Notes under the pieces: generated by a model | Told to the model about the DNA's origin: nothing | The model's input: the letters and a program-made list of their open reading frames with translations, nothing else | Database searches by the model: none | Assembly: GCA_949752795.1 (NCBI GenBank) | Contig: OX457059.1 | Span: 176,402,242-176,466,241 of the forward strand | DNA: 64,000 bases | From: Hyperoodon ampullatus | Taxonomy: Eukaryota > Chordata > Mammalia > Artiodactyla > Ziphiidae | Direction: 5' to 3' | Program-made: the position numbers and the translations under genes | In this document: piece by piece, positions 1-11,994 of the stretch | Layout: each line of letters opens with the position of its first letter | How positions within the stretch are numbered: position 1 is the first letter of the stretch

Positions 1-712
1 TGTTTGCTGGAACCACTTGCAGATATATCCACACGCAGCTGCTCTAACAATCCTGCATAGCCACGTAAATGTCACAGATCTCAGGGATTTAAATGGATGG
101 AGCAGGATGTCCTGACACAGAGTCTGTCTTCCAATGACTGTCACGGTCTCAGTAACATCCTTCACACCTTCTTTAAGCCCCATTCAGGGTCCAGTTTAGA
201 CCCCCATTACCTTCAGTCACCTGCCCCAGGTCCCCTAAAGCTACAATGTCACTGTTGGAGAGCCCGGACAAGGCTGGGGATGCCCCTCCTGTTGGCCTGG
301 CCTCCAGGCCCTGCACTTGGCTCCTGTGTTCCCATCTCTCAGCCAGGCCCCGACTTGGATGGGGCCGCCACCTCTTTCCTCACAGTGTCCCATCGCCCAG
401 TCAAGGGGGTTCATTCTCCCAAAGTCAGCATCAGGAGTGGGGGCGTGACAGTCCCCACTGGGTCTCCTTCATGTGACATCTTGTCCTTTTGAAAGAGCAG
501 GCGCCCTGCCCTCGGGGGTGGGGGCTTGGGGGTGACATGCAGCCCACGATGGGCAGGAGGGTCACCAGGTGGGGCGAGCCAGTGTGCAAGGAGCTCCGCG
601 GTGGGTTCTCCTCTCCAACAGCTTCTGTGCCCTTACCTCTCCCCGTGACTCCCCTCGAAGACAGCGCGGTGCCCGGGACGGGAGCCATGGGAGCCGTCAG
701 CCACCGCCCCCT
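1..712. other. Unassigned GC-rich sequence
   Basis: I recognise no gene, RNA or repeat family here. Short open frames occur on both strands, but none resembles a known protein and none has convincing splice context. Composition is GC-rich, as is common near chromosome ends. Confidence 0.4.
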
Positions 713-773
713 CTACACACACCCACACGCACACGCACACACACACGCACACGCACATGCACATGCACACGCT
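713..773. repeat. CA-rich simple repeat (CACACG/CACATG variants)
   Basis: A run of alternating CA dinucleotides interrupted by CG and TG steps covers about 60 bases. It reads as an impure dinucleotide microsatellite. The open frames through it on both strands (His/Thr-rich and Cys/Ala-rich) are artefacts of the repeat. Confidence 0.85.
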
Positions 774-2010
774 GCAGGGAAGCAGGACCTGAGTGCAGGG
801 CTCTCAGCGGCCCTGAGCGCCCCACCTGGAATCGGCCAGTGGAATGGACAGACCGGATCTCCCGGCCCGGACCATGCAGGACTGTCCTGCCTGGGCTTCC
901 AGTGCGGCCGCCTCCTTCTGGAAGCCTGGGAGGCTGGAATCAGGCCACTTCTTGTCTGTCCTGGCAGCAGACGGGGCTGCACTCTCAGAAGTTCGTGGCT
1001 CACCCATGGATCCTGATCATCAGGTGGCCAGAGATATTGGTAACATTTTGGTTTTGCCTGTTGAAATGTTTAATGACAAAGATTTTGTTCAGTTTCCTGA
1101 TGTGGGTGTCCAAAGATGAGAGACCCATGTGTGTGATCTGTACCTCCTATGAGATCAGCCCTAAGCTAATTTAAGCATGGTCAAGTTCTGTCTACACGGT
1201 AGATTTAGACCTCTGCATGTCCTTTCTACTGATTATGTTCAGAGCTGACCATGTGTTGTCTATAAGAAGAAGATTTAGGCCTGACCATGTTCTGTGTACG
1301 CTAGGACTATGGGAACCTGGGTAGAAACCCGGCCTGGCCTCAGGACTGGGAAGCTCCGTGCCTGCATCTGAAGGTGAGTGCTTAAATGTCTAGGGTCTGG
1401 AACTGAGGTGGGCTTCTCTAAGTAACAGCCTCTCTTCTGAGTGTGGTTACTTGGTCCTCCCAAGGGTCAGTGCTGTGGTCGGGGCCTTAGTCTTAATCCC
1501 TGTAAGGTTCACCTTCCCTGGGGCTCGTGGAGAATCCACAGGAGGGCTACCTGGCAATAATTCCAATTCACCAGCACGTGCATGGTGTGTAGGGAGGCAG
1601 GTTTAGCTGGTGAATTGATTGCAGGGCACGCAGATTGGGCAAAAGCCCGATGGGTAACAGCTGAGGCTGCTGCTGAGCTCTCCTTCCATTCTACCGTCCC
1701 TACTCAGAAGCGTCCAGAGCTGCCCCTCTGCTTTCAGCCCTGCTGTCCTGTGAGTTATCTCAACAAGTAGGTGAGAGAAGAAAGGACTGAGCCTGCCAGA
1801 ACCAAGTAGTGTGTTCAACTTTAGCATGAAAGCTTTAAAAACAGGTAAAATCAACAGAATCAAACTGAAAAGAGGAGGCCTTCTCTGGTACAAGTGTGGG
1901 GAGAGGAGACCCACCTGCCACTTTTTCCCATCCCAGGAGGCCCCAGGAACACAGCTTGTTTCCACATGAGGGGATCCACCAGCAGAGCCATGGTGTCCTG
2001 ACCAAGGGGA
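774..2010. other. Unassigned sequence
   Basis: No recognisable coding exon, RNA gene or transposon family. The part near 1160-1300 has loosely repeated phrases around GACCATG and TTCTGT, too weak to call a tandem repeat. Everything else looks like single-copy, non-coding DNA by eye. Confidence 0.35.
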
Positions 2011-2262
2011 CATGTCACCCCAGGTGCAGGGTCTGGGGAGGTGAGGTCACCCTGGAGACTGTGCACGTGTGACCCCAGGTGGGGGAGTCTGGGGATGGCG
2101 GTTCACCCTGGGACTGTGGACATGTGACTCAGGTGGAGAGGTCTGGGTAGGAGGGGTCACCTGTTGAGAGAGAACGTGTGACTTTAGGTGCAGGGTCTAG
2201 GGAGGTGGGGTCACCGTGGTGAGTGTGGACGTGTGACCCCAGGTAAAGGGTGTGGGGACTGT
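2011..2262. repeat. 55-bp minisatellite, about 4.6 copies
   Basis: The phrase C(A/G)TGTGAC or a close variant recurs at 2011, 2066, 2121, 2175 and 2230, a spacing of 55, 55, 54 and 55 bases. Each copy contains an AGGTG...GTCT(G/A)GGGA core followed by GGTCACC or GTTCACC. Copies are diverged from one another by substitutions and single-base indels. The last copy is cut off after about 33 bases. GC-rich minisatellites of this sort are typical of subtelomeric DNA. Confidence 0.85.
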
Positions 2263-2723
2263 GTGGCTCTCACCACATCTGCATGGGTCAGGATCACATG
2301 TACGGGGAGAGCCCATATGTGCTCTTTGCCTGAAGTGTGTCTTTTCCCCTTTGAGATTTCCAACCTCTGCATTAAGGGTGTTGACCTGATTAACCTGTGG
2401 TACCTTTTCTTCTCTTAGTCTTCTCACATTCATGTGAGGTCAGGCATGTTTGAGTGGGTTGCTGATCTGTGTTCTGGTGAGTGACAATGCTTGGTGGTAT
2501 CATATTAATAACATATCATATCATATGTCTAATCTATGGGGGTCACCACTGCCTGGGTCCCCCTGGACAGAGGTCAGATGAGCACAGACTAGCCCCCCGT
2601 AAGTATGGTCTCCCATGTGCCATGTGAGGGTACCGTGATGGCCCCTAAGGTGGGGGACTGTGTCTGGGCCTCTGACATCTGTGATGAAGGGGAGTGGAAA
2701 TGGAATCACAGTGAACAAGACAT
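2263..2723. other. Unassigned sequence
   Basis: No gene or repeat family recognised. A short ATCAT-type AT-rich stretch lies near 2500-2530. Confidence 0.35.
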
Positions 2724-2935
2724 TATTTTAAGAATTTATTTTAAGTGAAATAAAACACACGTCACATACCCTTTACCATCTTCACCATTTTAAGTGCACG
2801 TTTCTGAGGCATCAGATCTATTCACTTTCTCGTGGAGCCATCACCACCATTCCTAGAACTTTTCATCTTGCAAAACCAAAATTCCACAACCACGAACGTC
2901 TCACTCCCCATTCTCTCCCACTGCCCCTGGCACCG
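2724..2935 (-). mobile_element. Old LINE-1 3'-UTR fragment
   Basis: The segment with AAGTGCACG, CCATCACCACCATT and CTTTTCATCTTGCAAAAC matches, with many changes, the LINE-1 3'-UTR sequence that also occurs in this window near 8205-8345 (AAGTACACAG, CATCCATCTCCAGAGC). Orientation is the same as that copy, so the element lies on the minus strand. It is a short, heavily diverged remnant. Confidence 0.55.
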
Positions 2936-3604
2936 ATATCCACTTCAGTCCCTGAGTTGTGGACTCCAGGGCACCCACTGGAGTGGAATCCTGCAGTGTT
3001 TGCTGAGGGGTCACTTTGGAAGAGCTGACTTTCAGTCTGAAGCTCTGCCTGTTTGCATCTGAAGAATCTGCATTTAAGGAGAGGGTGTATGAGGAAGGGG
3101 CTGTATGAGGGACAAAGGTGTCTGGGGTGCAGATGAGCCAGGACCTGACCAGCTGCCTTTTGGGTCCTCTGGATCCATCTCTTGGTCTGTGCCTCATCTG
3201 CATCATCACTGTTCCCGCTGGCACCCCTGGGGTGTTGTCTGAGTGAGATTCCCCTGGTGCCCCTGCTCTCCTCCCCTCCTCCTGCTGGTTGGGGAGGAAA
3301 CTGCTTGCTGTGGGGTCTCTACTCCTGAGGCAGGAAGGACCCTGCAGCGTGGACCTGCAGAGTGTGGGTGTGGTCCCAAGAGCATGGGACCCACATAGGA
3401 CACAGCATTGGGGCGTGACAAGTGCTAGGGCTGCCTCATCACTGACAGGGAATGTTGCCAAGATCCTGCTCGGGAGGGCGTGGTGGGTGGCCTGGGACCC
3501 CAGAGGCCCCATTCCTATCCTGGAGCTTGGAGGGTGCATCCCCATGGGCTCCAGATTCACCCCATACCTCAGCCATATCCCTCTGTCCTGTCTTTGACCT
3601 CAGG
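2936..3604. other. Unassigned sequence left of the NUMT
   Basis: No gene or repeat family recognised. Open frames are present on both strands but show no domain or motif I can name. Confidence 0.35.
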
Positions 3605-4195
3605 AAAACGACCTCTATTGATCATTGTCCACAACATAGGCCTGGTCCTGTCGGTATTAGGATTCTTTAATTTAGGCATCCTGGGATAGCAGCTCTTTTT
3701 AGGCCTGAGAAGGAACAGCTCAGGAGTGTACAACAATTTCAGATGAAACTAATATTCAATGACTATCTCTATAGTGCTAGGTTGTTGACTTCTATTAATC
3801 ACTATTCTCCTGGTTTTAGCTCTGATGTGGGGATTACAGAGCAGTCAACATTTAAATCTTCATAATCTGTGTATTTGTAGCATCAGTATCATTACTGACC
3901 CATAGTTTTTATGCTTTGGGAAGAGTTATTGATTTCATGTATCATGTAAAGGATTCACAATGATGATAGAGCAGCTAAGATTACAATAATGGCTGGTAAA
4001 ATGTTCAAATTTTCTCTACCTGTGCATCTATTGTACATATATGAGTTAGTTTAATTGTCACTATTAGTGAAATAATATAGAGGACTAGAGAACTTCTTTT
4101 AAAAATCACTATTAATGTGTGTGATGAAAATGTAAAAGTTCTTCCATAATCGGTGATGTTGTATCTTGAGAGCCTAGATGAAATTGATATGCCTT
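3605..4195 (-). pseudogene. MT-CO2 (NUMT): cox2 mitochondrial pseudogene, 3' truncated
   Basis: Cytochrome c oxidase subunit II is part of the mitochondrial respiratory complex IV; this nuclear copy cannot make it. The minus-strand start corresponds to the ATG at 4193-4195, here changed to AAG. Recognisable stretches include [11 protein letters not shown] near the N terminus and AIPGCLN followed by PGLCCGQ near the copper-binding region. Frameshifts and stops interrupt it in the first quarter. The copy ends around the CSEICG copper-site region, so about the last 30 residues are missing. Confidence 0.9.
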
Positions 4196-4196
4196 C

Positions 4197-4266
4197 GTGA
4201 TATACACTATTTTAGCCTATAATTTCACTTTGAAAATTTTACATCACTTTTTACTTTTATCTCATT
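4197..4266 (-). pseudogene. MT-TD (NUMT): Mitochondrial tRNA-Asp pseudogene
   Basis: Lies between the tRNA-Ser and cox2 remnants, where vertebrate mtDNA places tRNA-Asp. The minus strand contains GAGATAAAAGTAAAAAG and TCAAAGTGAAATTATAGG, which match the D-arm and the anticodon-stem/variable region of the mammalian gene. The expected GTC anticodon reads TTC, so it is decayed. Confidence 0.75.
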
Positions 4267-4270
4267 TATT

Positions 4271-4332
4271 GAGAAAGACATAATTGTTATGCTGTTGGCT
4301 TCAAACTGCTTGAAAAGGACTTGAGTCCTACC

Positions 4333-4338
<6 letters not shown>
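4271..4338 (+). pseudogene. MT-TS1 (NUMT): Mitochondrial tRNA-Ser(UCN) pseudogene
   Basis: Begins GAGAAAGACATA, as the mammalian gene does, and keeps the GTTGGCTT stretch before the anticodon. It is on the strand opposite cox1, as in mtDNA. The anticodon region reads TTCAAA in place of TTTGAAA, so the original TGA anticodon is lost. It overlaps the end of the cox1 remnant by a few bases. Confidence 0.75.
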
Positions 4339-6185
<1,847 letters not shown>

Positions 6186-6187
6186 GA

Positions 6188-6255
6188 GGTAAAATGACTT
6201 GAGCTCGCATTAGACTGTAAAAGTAAAGACAGAGGTGGAGCCCTCTGCTCTTGTC
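6188..6255 (+). pseudogene. MT-TY (NUMT): Mitochondrial tRNA-Tyr pseudogene
   Basis: Starts GGTAAAATG and contains GCATTAGACTGTAAAAG followed by TAAAGACAGAGG, matching the mammalian mitochondrial tRNA-Tyr with anticodon GTA at about 6217-6219. It sits immediately upstream of, and opposite to, cox1 as in mtDNA. The acceptor stem is degraded at its 3' side, and the NUMT appears to end here. Confidence 0.8.
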
Positions 6256-6329
6256 CCGTTTCGCTGTGGATCTACATGGGGTCAATGCAGGTTTCATCAC
6301 AGCCCCTGAATGAATTTTGTAACAGTTTC

Positions 6330-7015
6330 TCCTTGGTTTTTTTTTTTTTGTAATTTATTTTTATAATGGGGTATAGCTGATTTTCAATGCTGTCTTTCTT
6401 GCTGCTGCACATCCACTTGATTCACTTACAGAGAGACATCCATAAATTCTTTTTCAGATTCTTACCAGTCGTATATATTCTTTTATGGTGACTAGAGTGT
6501 GCCCAGTCTAGTTTTTTGAGCTACAGAGTAGGTCTTGTCAATTACCTATTTGGTCTTTGGAACCCTATCTGTGCTAATTTCAACCCTCTGGTTTATGCCT
6601 CACCCCACCCCACCTTTCCTCTTTAGCAGCCTTAAGTTTGTTTTCTAAATGTGTGACTCTCTTTTGTAATTTAGTTCATGTGTAGCCATTTTTAGATTCC
6701 ACCTATAAGTGATATCTTATGCTAAGTGTCTTTTTGTGTCTGACTTATGTCACTTAGAATGATCATACCTAAGTTCACCTGAGTTGCTGCAACTGGCCTT
6801 ATTTCATTGATCTCATGGCTGAGTAATATTCCATTGTACATAAGTACCATATCTTCTTTATCCATTTTTTCCTTCCAAGAACATTTATATTGTTTCTAAG
6901 TCGAGGCTCCTGCAAAAGGGCTGCACTAATAGTTCAAGTGCCTGTGTCTTATGGATTTATGGTTATCCCGAGATATACACCCAGGAGTGGAAGTGCTGTA
7001 TGCTCTGTAGCTCTA
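6330..7015 (-). mobile_element. LINE-1 3' end (older cetartiodactyl type)
   Basis: Read on the minus strand this is LINE-1 3'-UTR and ORF2 C-terminal sequence. The plus strand shows the standard antisense signatures: GGGTATAGCTGATTTTCAATG near the 3' end, GATTCCACCTATAAGTGATATC, and GAGTAATATTCCATTGTACAT. A similar 3' end lies at 22330-23345. No open frame survives. The 5' side is interrupted by a SINE at 7016. Confidence 0.85.
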
Positions 7016-7350
7016 TTTTTTTTAATTAATTAATTTTTTTGGCCTGTGTTGGGTCTTTGTTATTGCATGTGGGCTTTCTGTAGTTGCAGCAAGTTGGGGC
7101 TACTCTTCGTTGAAGTGCACGGGCTTCTCATTTCAGTGGCTTCTCTTCTTGCAGAGCATGGGCTCTAGGCGTCGGGCTTCAGTAGTTGTGGCTCACGGGC
7201 TCTAGAGCACAGGCTCAGTAGTTGTGGTGCACGGACTTAGTTGCTCCGCAGCATGTGTTATCTTTCTGGACCAGGGCTCGAACCCATGTCCTCTGCATTG
7301 GCAGTTGGATTCTTAACCACCGCGCCACCAGGCAAGTCCCTATAGCTCTG
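7006..7350 (-). mobile_element. CHR-type SINE, minus strand
   Basis: SINE body about 7016-7340. The T-rich start on the plus strand is the A tail. The GGCTTCTCATTTCAGTGG and TAGTTGTGGCTCACGGGC body and the CACCGCGCCACCAGGCAAG head match the CHR-2-like SINE at 4893-5212 in reverse complement. Flanks TGTAGCTCT on the left and TATAGCTCT on the right are a probable short target-site duplication. Confidence 0.88.
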
Positions 7351-7374
7351 TCTGTATTTCTGGCAGGGTATGAC

Positions 7375-9545
7375 ATGGCTGTTTTGATAAGTACTTTATT
7401 TTCTAGTAAATTTCAAGTGTATAAAAAACTTTAAATAGCAGTATAAAGTTTTCCACATTCACAAAATACTCCAGTTTGTTTTACCCTGTGAGAGTAGGAG
7501 GGCCACTCTCCCAGGGAACGAGCACATAACCCCAAAATGAGGAATAATTATGGTTTCCACATTATAATCCTATCTACAGACCTGCTTCAACTTTCACCAG
7601 CTGCCCCAGCTTTGTGGAAATGTATTTTTCTATTCGAATCCAGTTTTCTTTTCTTGGAACCATCACTGGGGCTTTTCCTCACTTAAAAAACCATGCTGGG
7701 TTTAAAGTGTACAAGATGAGCATGATCTGGGTGGTTTTTCTGTATGGCTTCTTTCACTTAGGATGTTTTCAGTGTTTATCCACATTGTAACATTGATCAT
7801 TATTTCATTCATTTTTTTCCATTGTGATTAAAAACACATAACATTTACCATTTAAATCATTTTTTAAAAGCTTTTTAAAAAATTATTTTATTTTATTTTC
7901 TATTTTTTGGCTGTGTCGGGTCTTTGTTGCTGCATGCAGGCTTTCTCTAGTTGCGGCGAGCAGGGCTACCCTTCGTTGCTGTGTGCAGGCTTCTCATTGC
8001 GGTGGCTTCTCTTGTTACGGAGCACGGGCTCTAGGCGCGCAGGTTTCAGTAGTTGTGGCACGAGGGCTCAGTAGCTGTGGCTCACAGGCTTAGTTGCTCT
8101 GCGGCATGTGGGAGCTTCCAGGACCAGCGCTTGAACTCGTGTCCCCTGCATTGGCAGGCAGATTCTTAACCACTGTGCCATGGGGAAAGCCCCATTTAAA
8201 CCATTTGTAAGTACACAGTTCTATGGCATTAACTACATTCACATTGTTGTAAAAATATCCTCACCATCCATCTCCAGAGCTTTATTTTCCCCATGTGAAA
8301 CCGTAACCATTAAACACGAACTAACCTCAACCCCTGGCAACCTTATTCTACTTTGTCTTTGAGTTTGACTTATCTGGATACCTCATACTAGTGGAATCAT
8401 AGAACGTTTGTCCTTTTTGTGTCTGGCTGGTTTCACTTAGCATAATGACTTCAAGGTTCATCCACATTGTAGCATGTGTGAGAATTACCTTAGTTTTAAA
8501 GGTTGAATCATATTCCATTGTGTATATACTACACTGTACTTATCCATTCATCTGTTGAAGGATGTGTTGTGTTGCTTCCACCTTTTGGCTATTGTGAATA
8601 ATGTTGCTATGAATATGGGGTACAAATGTCTGTTCCAGCCCTTGCTTTCTAATATTCTGGGTGTACACCCTGGAGTGGAATCAAGGGATCACATCCATGT
8701 TTTTTAGGCGCCACCATACAGTTTTCCACAGTGGCTGTATAATTTTACTTTATTCCTTTATATGACAGAATAATGTAGCTTATGAATCTACCTTATTTTG
8801 CTTATCCGTTTACCTGCTGATGGACATTTAAATCTTTTCTACCCTGGGCTATTGTGAACAGTGCTGCTATGAATAATTGATGTACAAGTTTTTGTTTGAA
8901 TGCCTGTTTTCCATTTTTTTGGTTTATATCTAGGAGTGGAGTTGTTGAACCACATGGTAATTATATTTTATATTTTTAAGTAAATGGTAAAGGTTTGTAC
9001 GCATAGACTGCACCATTGTGCATCTCCACAAGTAACTTTTAAGGCTTCCAATTTCTCTGCATTGCTGCCAACATTTGTTATTTTTATTTATATATTTTAA
9101 AATTGATTTTAAATTTTATTTTTATTCTAGTGTGTGTGAAGGGGCATCACACTGTGGCTTTCATTTGCATTTTCATCATGACTACTGACGTTTGACATCT
9201 TTCCATGTCCTTCTTGACCATTTGTATGTCTTGCCTGGAGAGCAGTCCATGCAGCCATTTGTCTGTTTCAAAAATGTTATTGTCTTTTTGTTGATGAGTT
9301 GGAAAAGTCCTGGGTATATTCTAGGTAAAGAGTCTTATCAGATATAGAATGTGCCAATATTGTCTTCCATTCTGTGGGCTGTCTTCTTCCTTTCTGGATA
9401 GCCTCTTTTGATGCACAAAGGTTAGTAATTTTGAGGAAATCCAATTTATCTATTTTTTTCTTTCATTTCTTATGCTTTACTGTCAAATCTAAGAAACCAT
9501 TGCTAAATTCATGGTCAGGAAGATTTAATTCCTTGGTTTATTTGA
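7375..9545 (-). mobile_element. Old LINE-1 (3'-UTR and ORF2 C-terminal part), interrupted by a SINE
   Basis: The plus strand reads through antisense LINE-1 landmarks: ACCATCCATCTCCAGAGC, GGAATCATAGAACGTTTGTCC, TATTCCATTGTGTATATAC, TTGGCTATTGTGAATAATG, and then ORF2-derived sequence such as GATATAGAATGTGCCAATATTG. It is strongly diverged with no open frame. The SINE at 7862-8192 splits the 3'-UTR. The leftmost 450 bases resemble 21360-21865 elsewhere in the window. The joint near 8745 could be between two LINE-1 copies. Confidence 0.8.
7849..8205 (-). mobile_element. CHR-type SINE inserted in old LINE-1, with target-site duplication
   Basis: SINE body about 7862-8192, minus strand: the A tail appears as TTTTAAAAAATTATTTTATT at the left and the tRNA-like head as CCACTGTGCCATGGGGAAAG at the right. 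It carries the CHR-2-like body. Flanks CATTTAAATCATT (7849-7861) and CATTTAAACCATT (8193-8205) differ at one position and mark the insertion site. Confidence 0.93.
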
Positions 9546-9608
9546 CAGTTCATACAGTCATCCCTCGGTACCCACTAGGCCAGGCTTTAGGCCTAGGTTT
9601 GAGTCAGT

Positions 9609-9800
9609 GTGAGGGTTCAGGGGTCACGGTTTAGGGTTAGGGGTCATTGTTGGAGCGTCCTGGTAGAGGGCTGTGGCTAAAGGGTCGGGGGTTAGAGTTT
9701 AGGGGTCGGGGCAAGGGTCTAGGGTTCTGGGGCTAGGGTTGTTAGGGGGTTACGGTTAGAGGTTAGGGTTATTAGGGTAAAGGTTAGAGTTAGGTTTAAG
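9609..9800 (+). repeat. Degenerate interstitial telomeric sequence (TTAGGG-like)
   Basis: About 190 bases of G-rich, telomere-related repeats on the plus strand. TTAGGG occurs in phrases such as GTTTAGGGTTAGGGG (from about 9629), GGCTAGGGTTGTTAGGGGG and GAGGTTAGGGTTATTAGGG (ending about 9777). In between are variants CTAGGG, TCGGGG and TTAGAG. No long perfect array remains. Interpretation as a relic of a telomere or telomere-repair insertion is inference; the repeats themselves are plain to see. It abuts the end of an old LINE-1. Confidence 0.82.
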
Positions 9801-11994
9801 CACAATTGGCCCTCATTGCCCTCCCCTCTCTTTCTCTCTGAAGCCTCCAGAATGGATAGGACTTGCCCAGGGTCAAACAGGAGTCAGGGAGCTGAGGTCA
9901 ATAACTGTTTTTCTGGCCTCCCTTCCCCCAGTCCTGGGCTCTGAGAGAATAATGAAATGTCTGTTCTTGTCTCGGGCTGTTTCTTATCCAACTCAACCTC
10001 TGTCAAGGATTGGGGAGGGTGTCAGAAATCATGCATGGTTTCCTTCTGCCCTCCTACCTGGGAAGGGTGATGCTGGCCCTACTCTGTCTGGGCAGCCCCA
10101 GGTTCCAGCACAGCCAAGACAGGAGGGCACTCAGCGGACACGAGTGGATTTATACAGGACTGGGGGCAGTGACCTGCCAGCCCCGAGATGCTGCCTTCTT
10201 AAGGGCTGGTGGGGCCCTCCTGGCCCTGGAGGCATCCTTTGTTCCATCTGAGTGGGCATGAATATATGATCAAGTCTCAGGTAGGACAGCCTTTGACCTC
10301 TGACTATCCAGGCAGGCATCTGTGGTCCTCTAGCTCAGTCCAGCCTGGGCATTGTCAGGCCCTCATGTACAGTTACGGAGCTGACCATGATGCTGGGCAA
10401 TTCAAGAGCTACCTGGGCAGTGTAGACATTCCTTTGAGAAGTTTCAACTACCAACATGCATGTGGCTGAGAAAAAGGCCTCCCGCTCACAGCCTCATAGG
10501 CTGCCAAGAGAAGTAATAATCCTCTAAACATTGGAGTGTGTGCCTGACACAACACCCATACAGCAGACCATGGCCCTGCAATCCTTTGTCCTTTCAGTCG
10601 TTAGAAACTTTTGACATGCATATTCATTAAGAATCCAAGATATGGGAGCACCTGAACCTCCCAGTGGGAGATTTACACTGACACTGTCATTGTCTTGGAG
10701 AGCCATATGCATCCATGTGGCCTCTGGAAGCCTGCCAATTATGGGTTCCATGGCATGGAATAATTCTTGAGCCTCCCGTTACTTCATTGCACAAGAGTTT
10801 CCTTACCACCCTAGCATTTGGTTTCTTCCCTTAGAAAAGGAGAGAGAAGAAACTGGAAAAGGAGCAGTATTGTTTTTCAGGGATGGGGAGTTAATATGGC
10901 CAGGGAGATGGCATAACTCACGGGCTCCCACCTCTCAGGGGCAGGAATGAGGTCTGTGGGTCTTCTGAGGGCACATGGGCTGTTCTGGGCCAGCCTCTGA
11001 GATGTGAGGACCTGATGCCCAAGGAGAGAGACTTGAGTTTACCACCACCAATGATCCTGACTTTTCAGCAAGTGAAAGAACTTCTTGCAGTCTTGGGAGG
11101 GACAGTAAGAGCACTGGATGAGTAGCTGCAGCCCCTGACCCTAAGTGAACCCCTTTCTTCCTTTTGTGTCAGATTCTGTGCTGTGCAGTGAGCTGTCATT
11201 GACAGAATCTGTTGCTTTCTCCCAGCGAACATCTGTTCTCAGGCCCAAGTGCCTCAGTTTTCCTTTGGGAATTACATCTCACCTGCTTCCAGTCCAAACA
11301 GTTGCAGAAGGATGACCCCATGTTCCACCCAGCTCGAAGAAGGGTTTACAACCCACATCTAGCCAGTCCCATTTTCCATCTTCTGGTGTTGGGTCAAGGA
11401 TGAGAATGCAACCCAAGCCAGATCAAAGGCATTTAAAACCATGACTTTTTGGAATCCAAGAAAAGGAGAAACTCTTTCTCGGAAAATAGATGGTGAGTGG
11501 TTGTCAGCCTAGAACTGCTGTTGGCCCAAGGACAGTGAGAGAGCCTGTGCCTGTGAATGGGGTCCCCCAAAGGCACTGAGCGGGACAAAGGTTTGGAGAG
11601 AAGCAAGATCACACTGAGACAGTGTGAGCCGCTGGACCTGCAAGGTCCAAACCCATTCTTCAACTTGTCACTTGCAAGTATTAATGTATTTCTACCCTTA
11701 CAATAAATACTAATTTATTTTACTTCCGTAAGTGTGTCCAGTCTCTGGGAAAAGAAAAAGTCCTGGTTGATACATCTGAGTCAATAATCCCTGATCCTTC
11801 CTCAGGTGTCCTCACTGGGTAGGCGTGGCTGGGGGAGGTAAAGACACTGGGTGGGGTCATGTACTAGGGGAGCTGCCAGACATCTCTGTCCCTGCTCCTT
11901 CCCTGTCCCAGCAGAGGGAAACCCTGGAAGAGTGATAGGATGACCAGTAGAGGAAGAGGTTCCTCAGTGATTAATTGGCCTTTTTGTGTTTTCC
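9801..11994. other. Unassigned, probably single-copy sequence
   Basis: Two kilobases in which I recognise no gene, RNA or transposon. Open frames at 9952-10251, 10524-10751 (minus) and 11212-11403 do not resemble a protein I know and lack supporting splice sites. This is the longest non-repetitive stretch in the window and the best place for unique markers. Confidence 0.4.

Noticed and set aside
9551..9580. CAGTCATCCCTCGGTACCC, resembling a DNA-transposon end
   Set aside because: Only about 20 bases match what I remember of such ends and nothing transposon-like follows; it runs into the telomere-like repeats.
11171..11210. Inverted repeat AGATTCTGT ... ACAGAATCT
   Set aside because: 9-bp arms with a 22-base loop are expected by chance in a window this size; no context supports a function.
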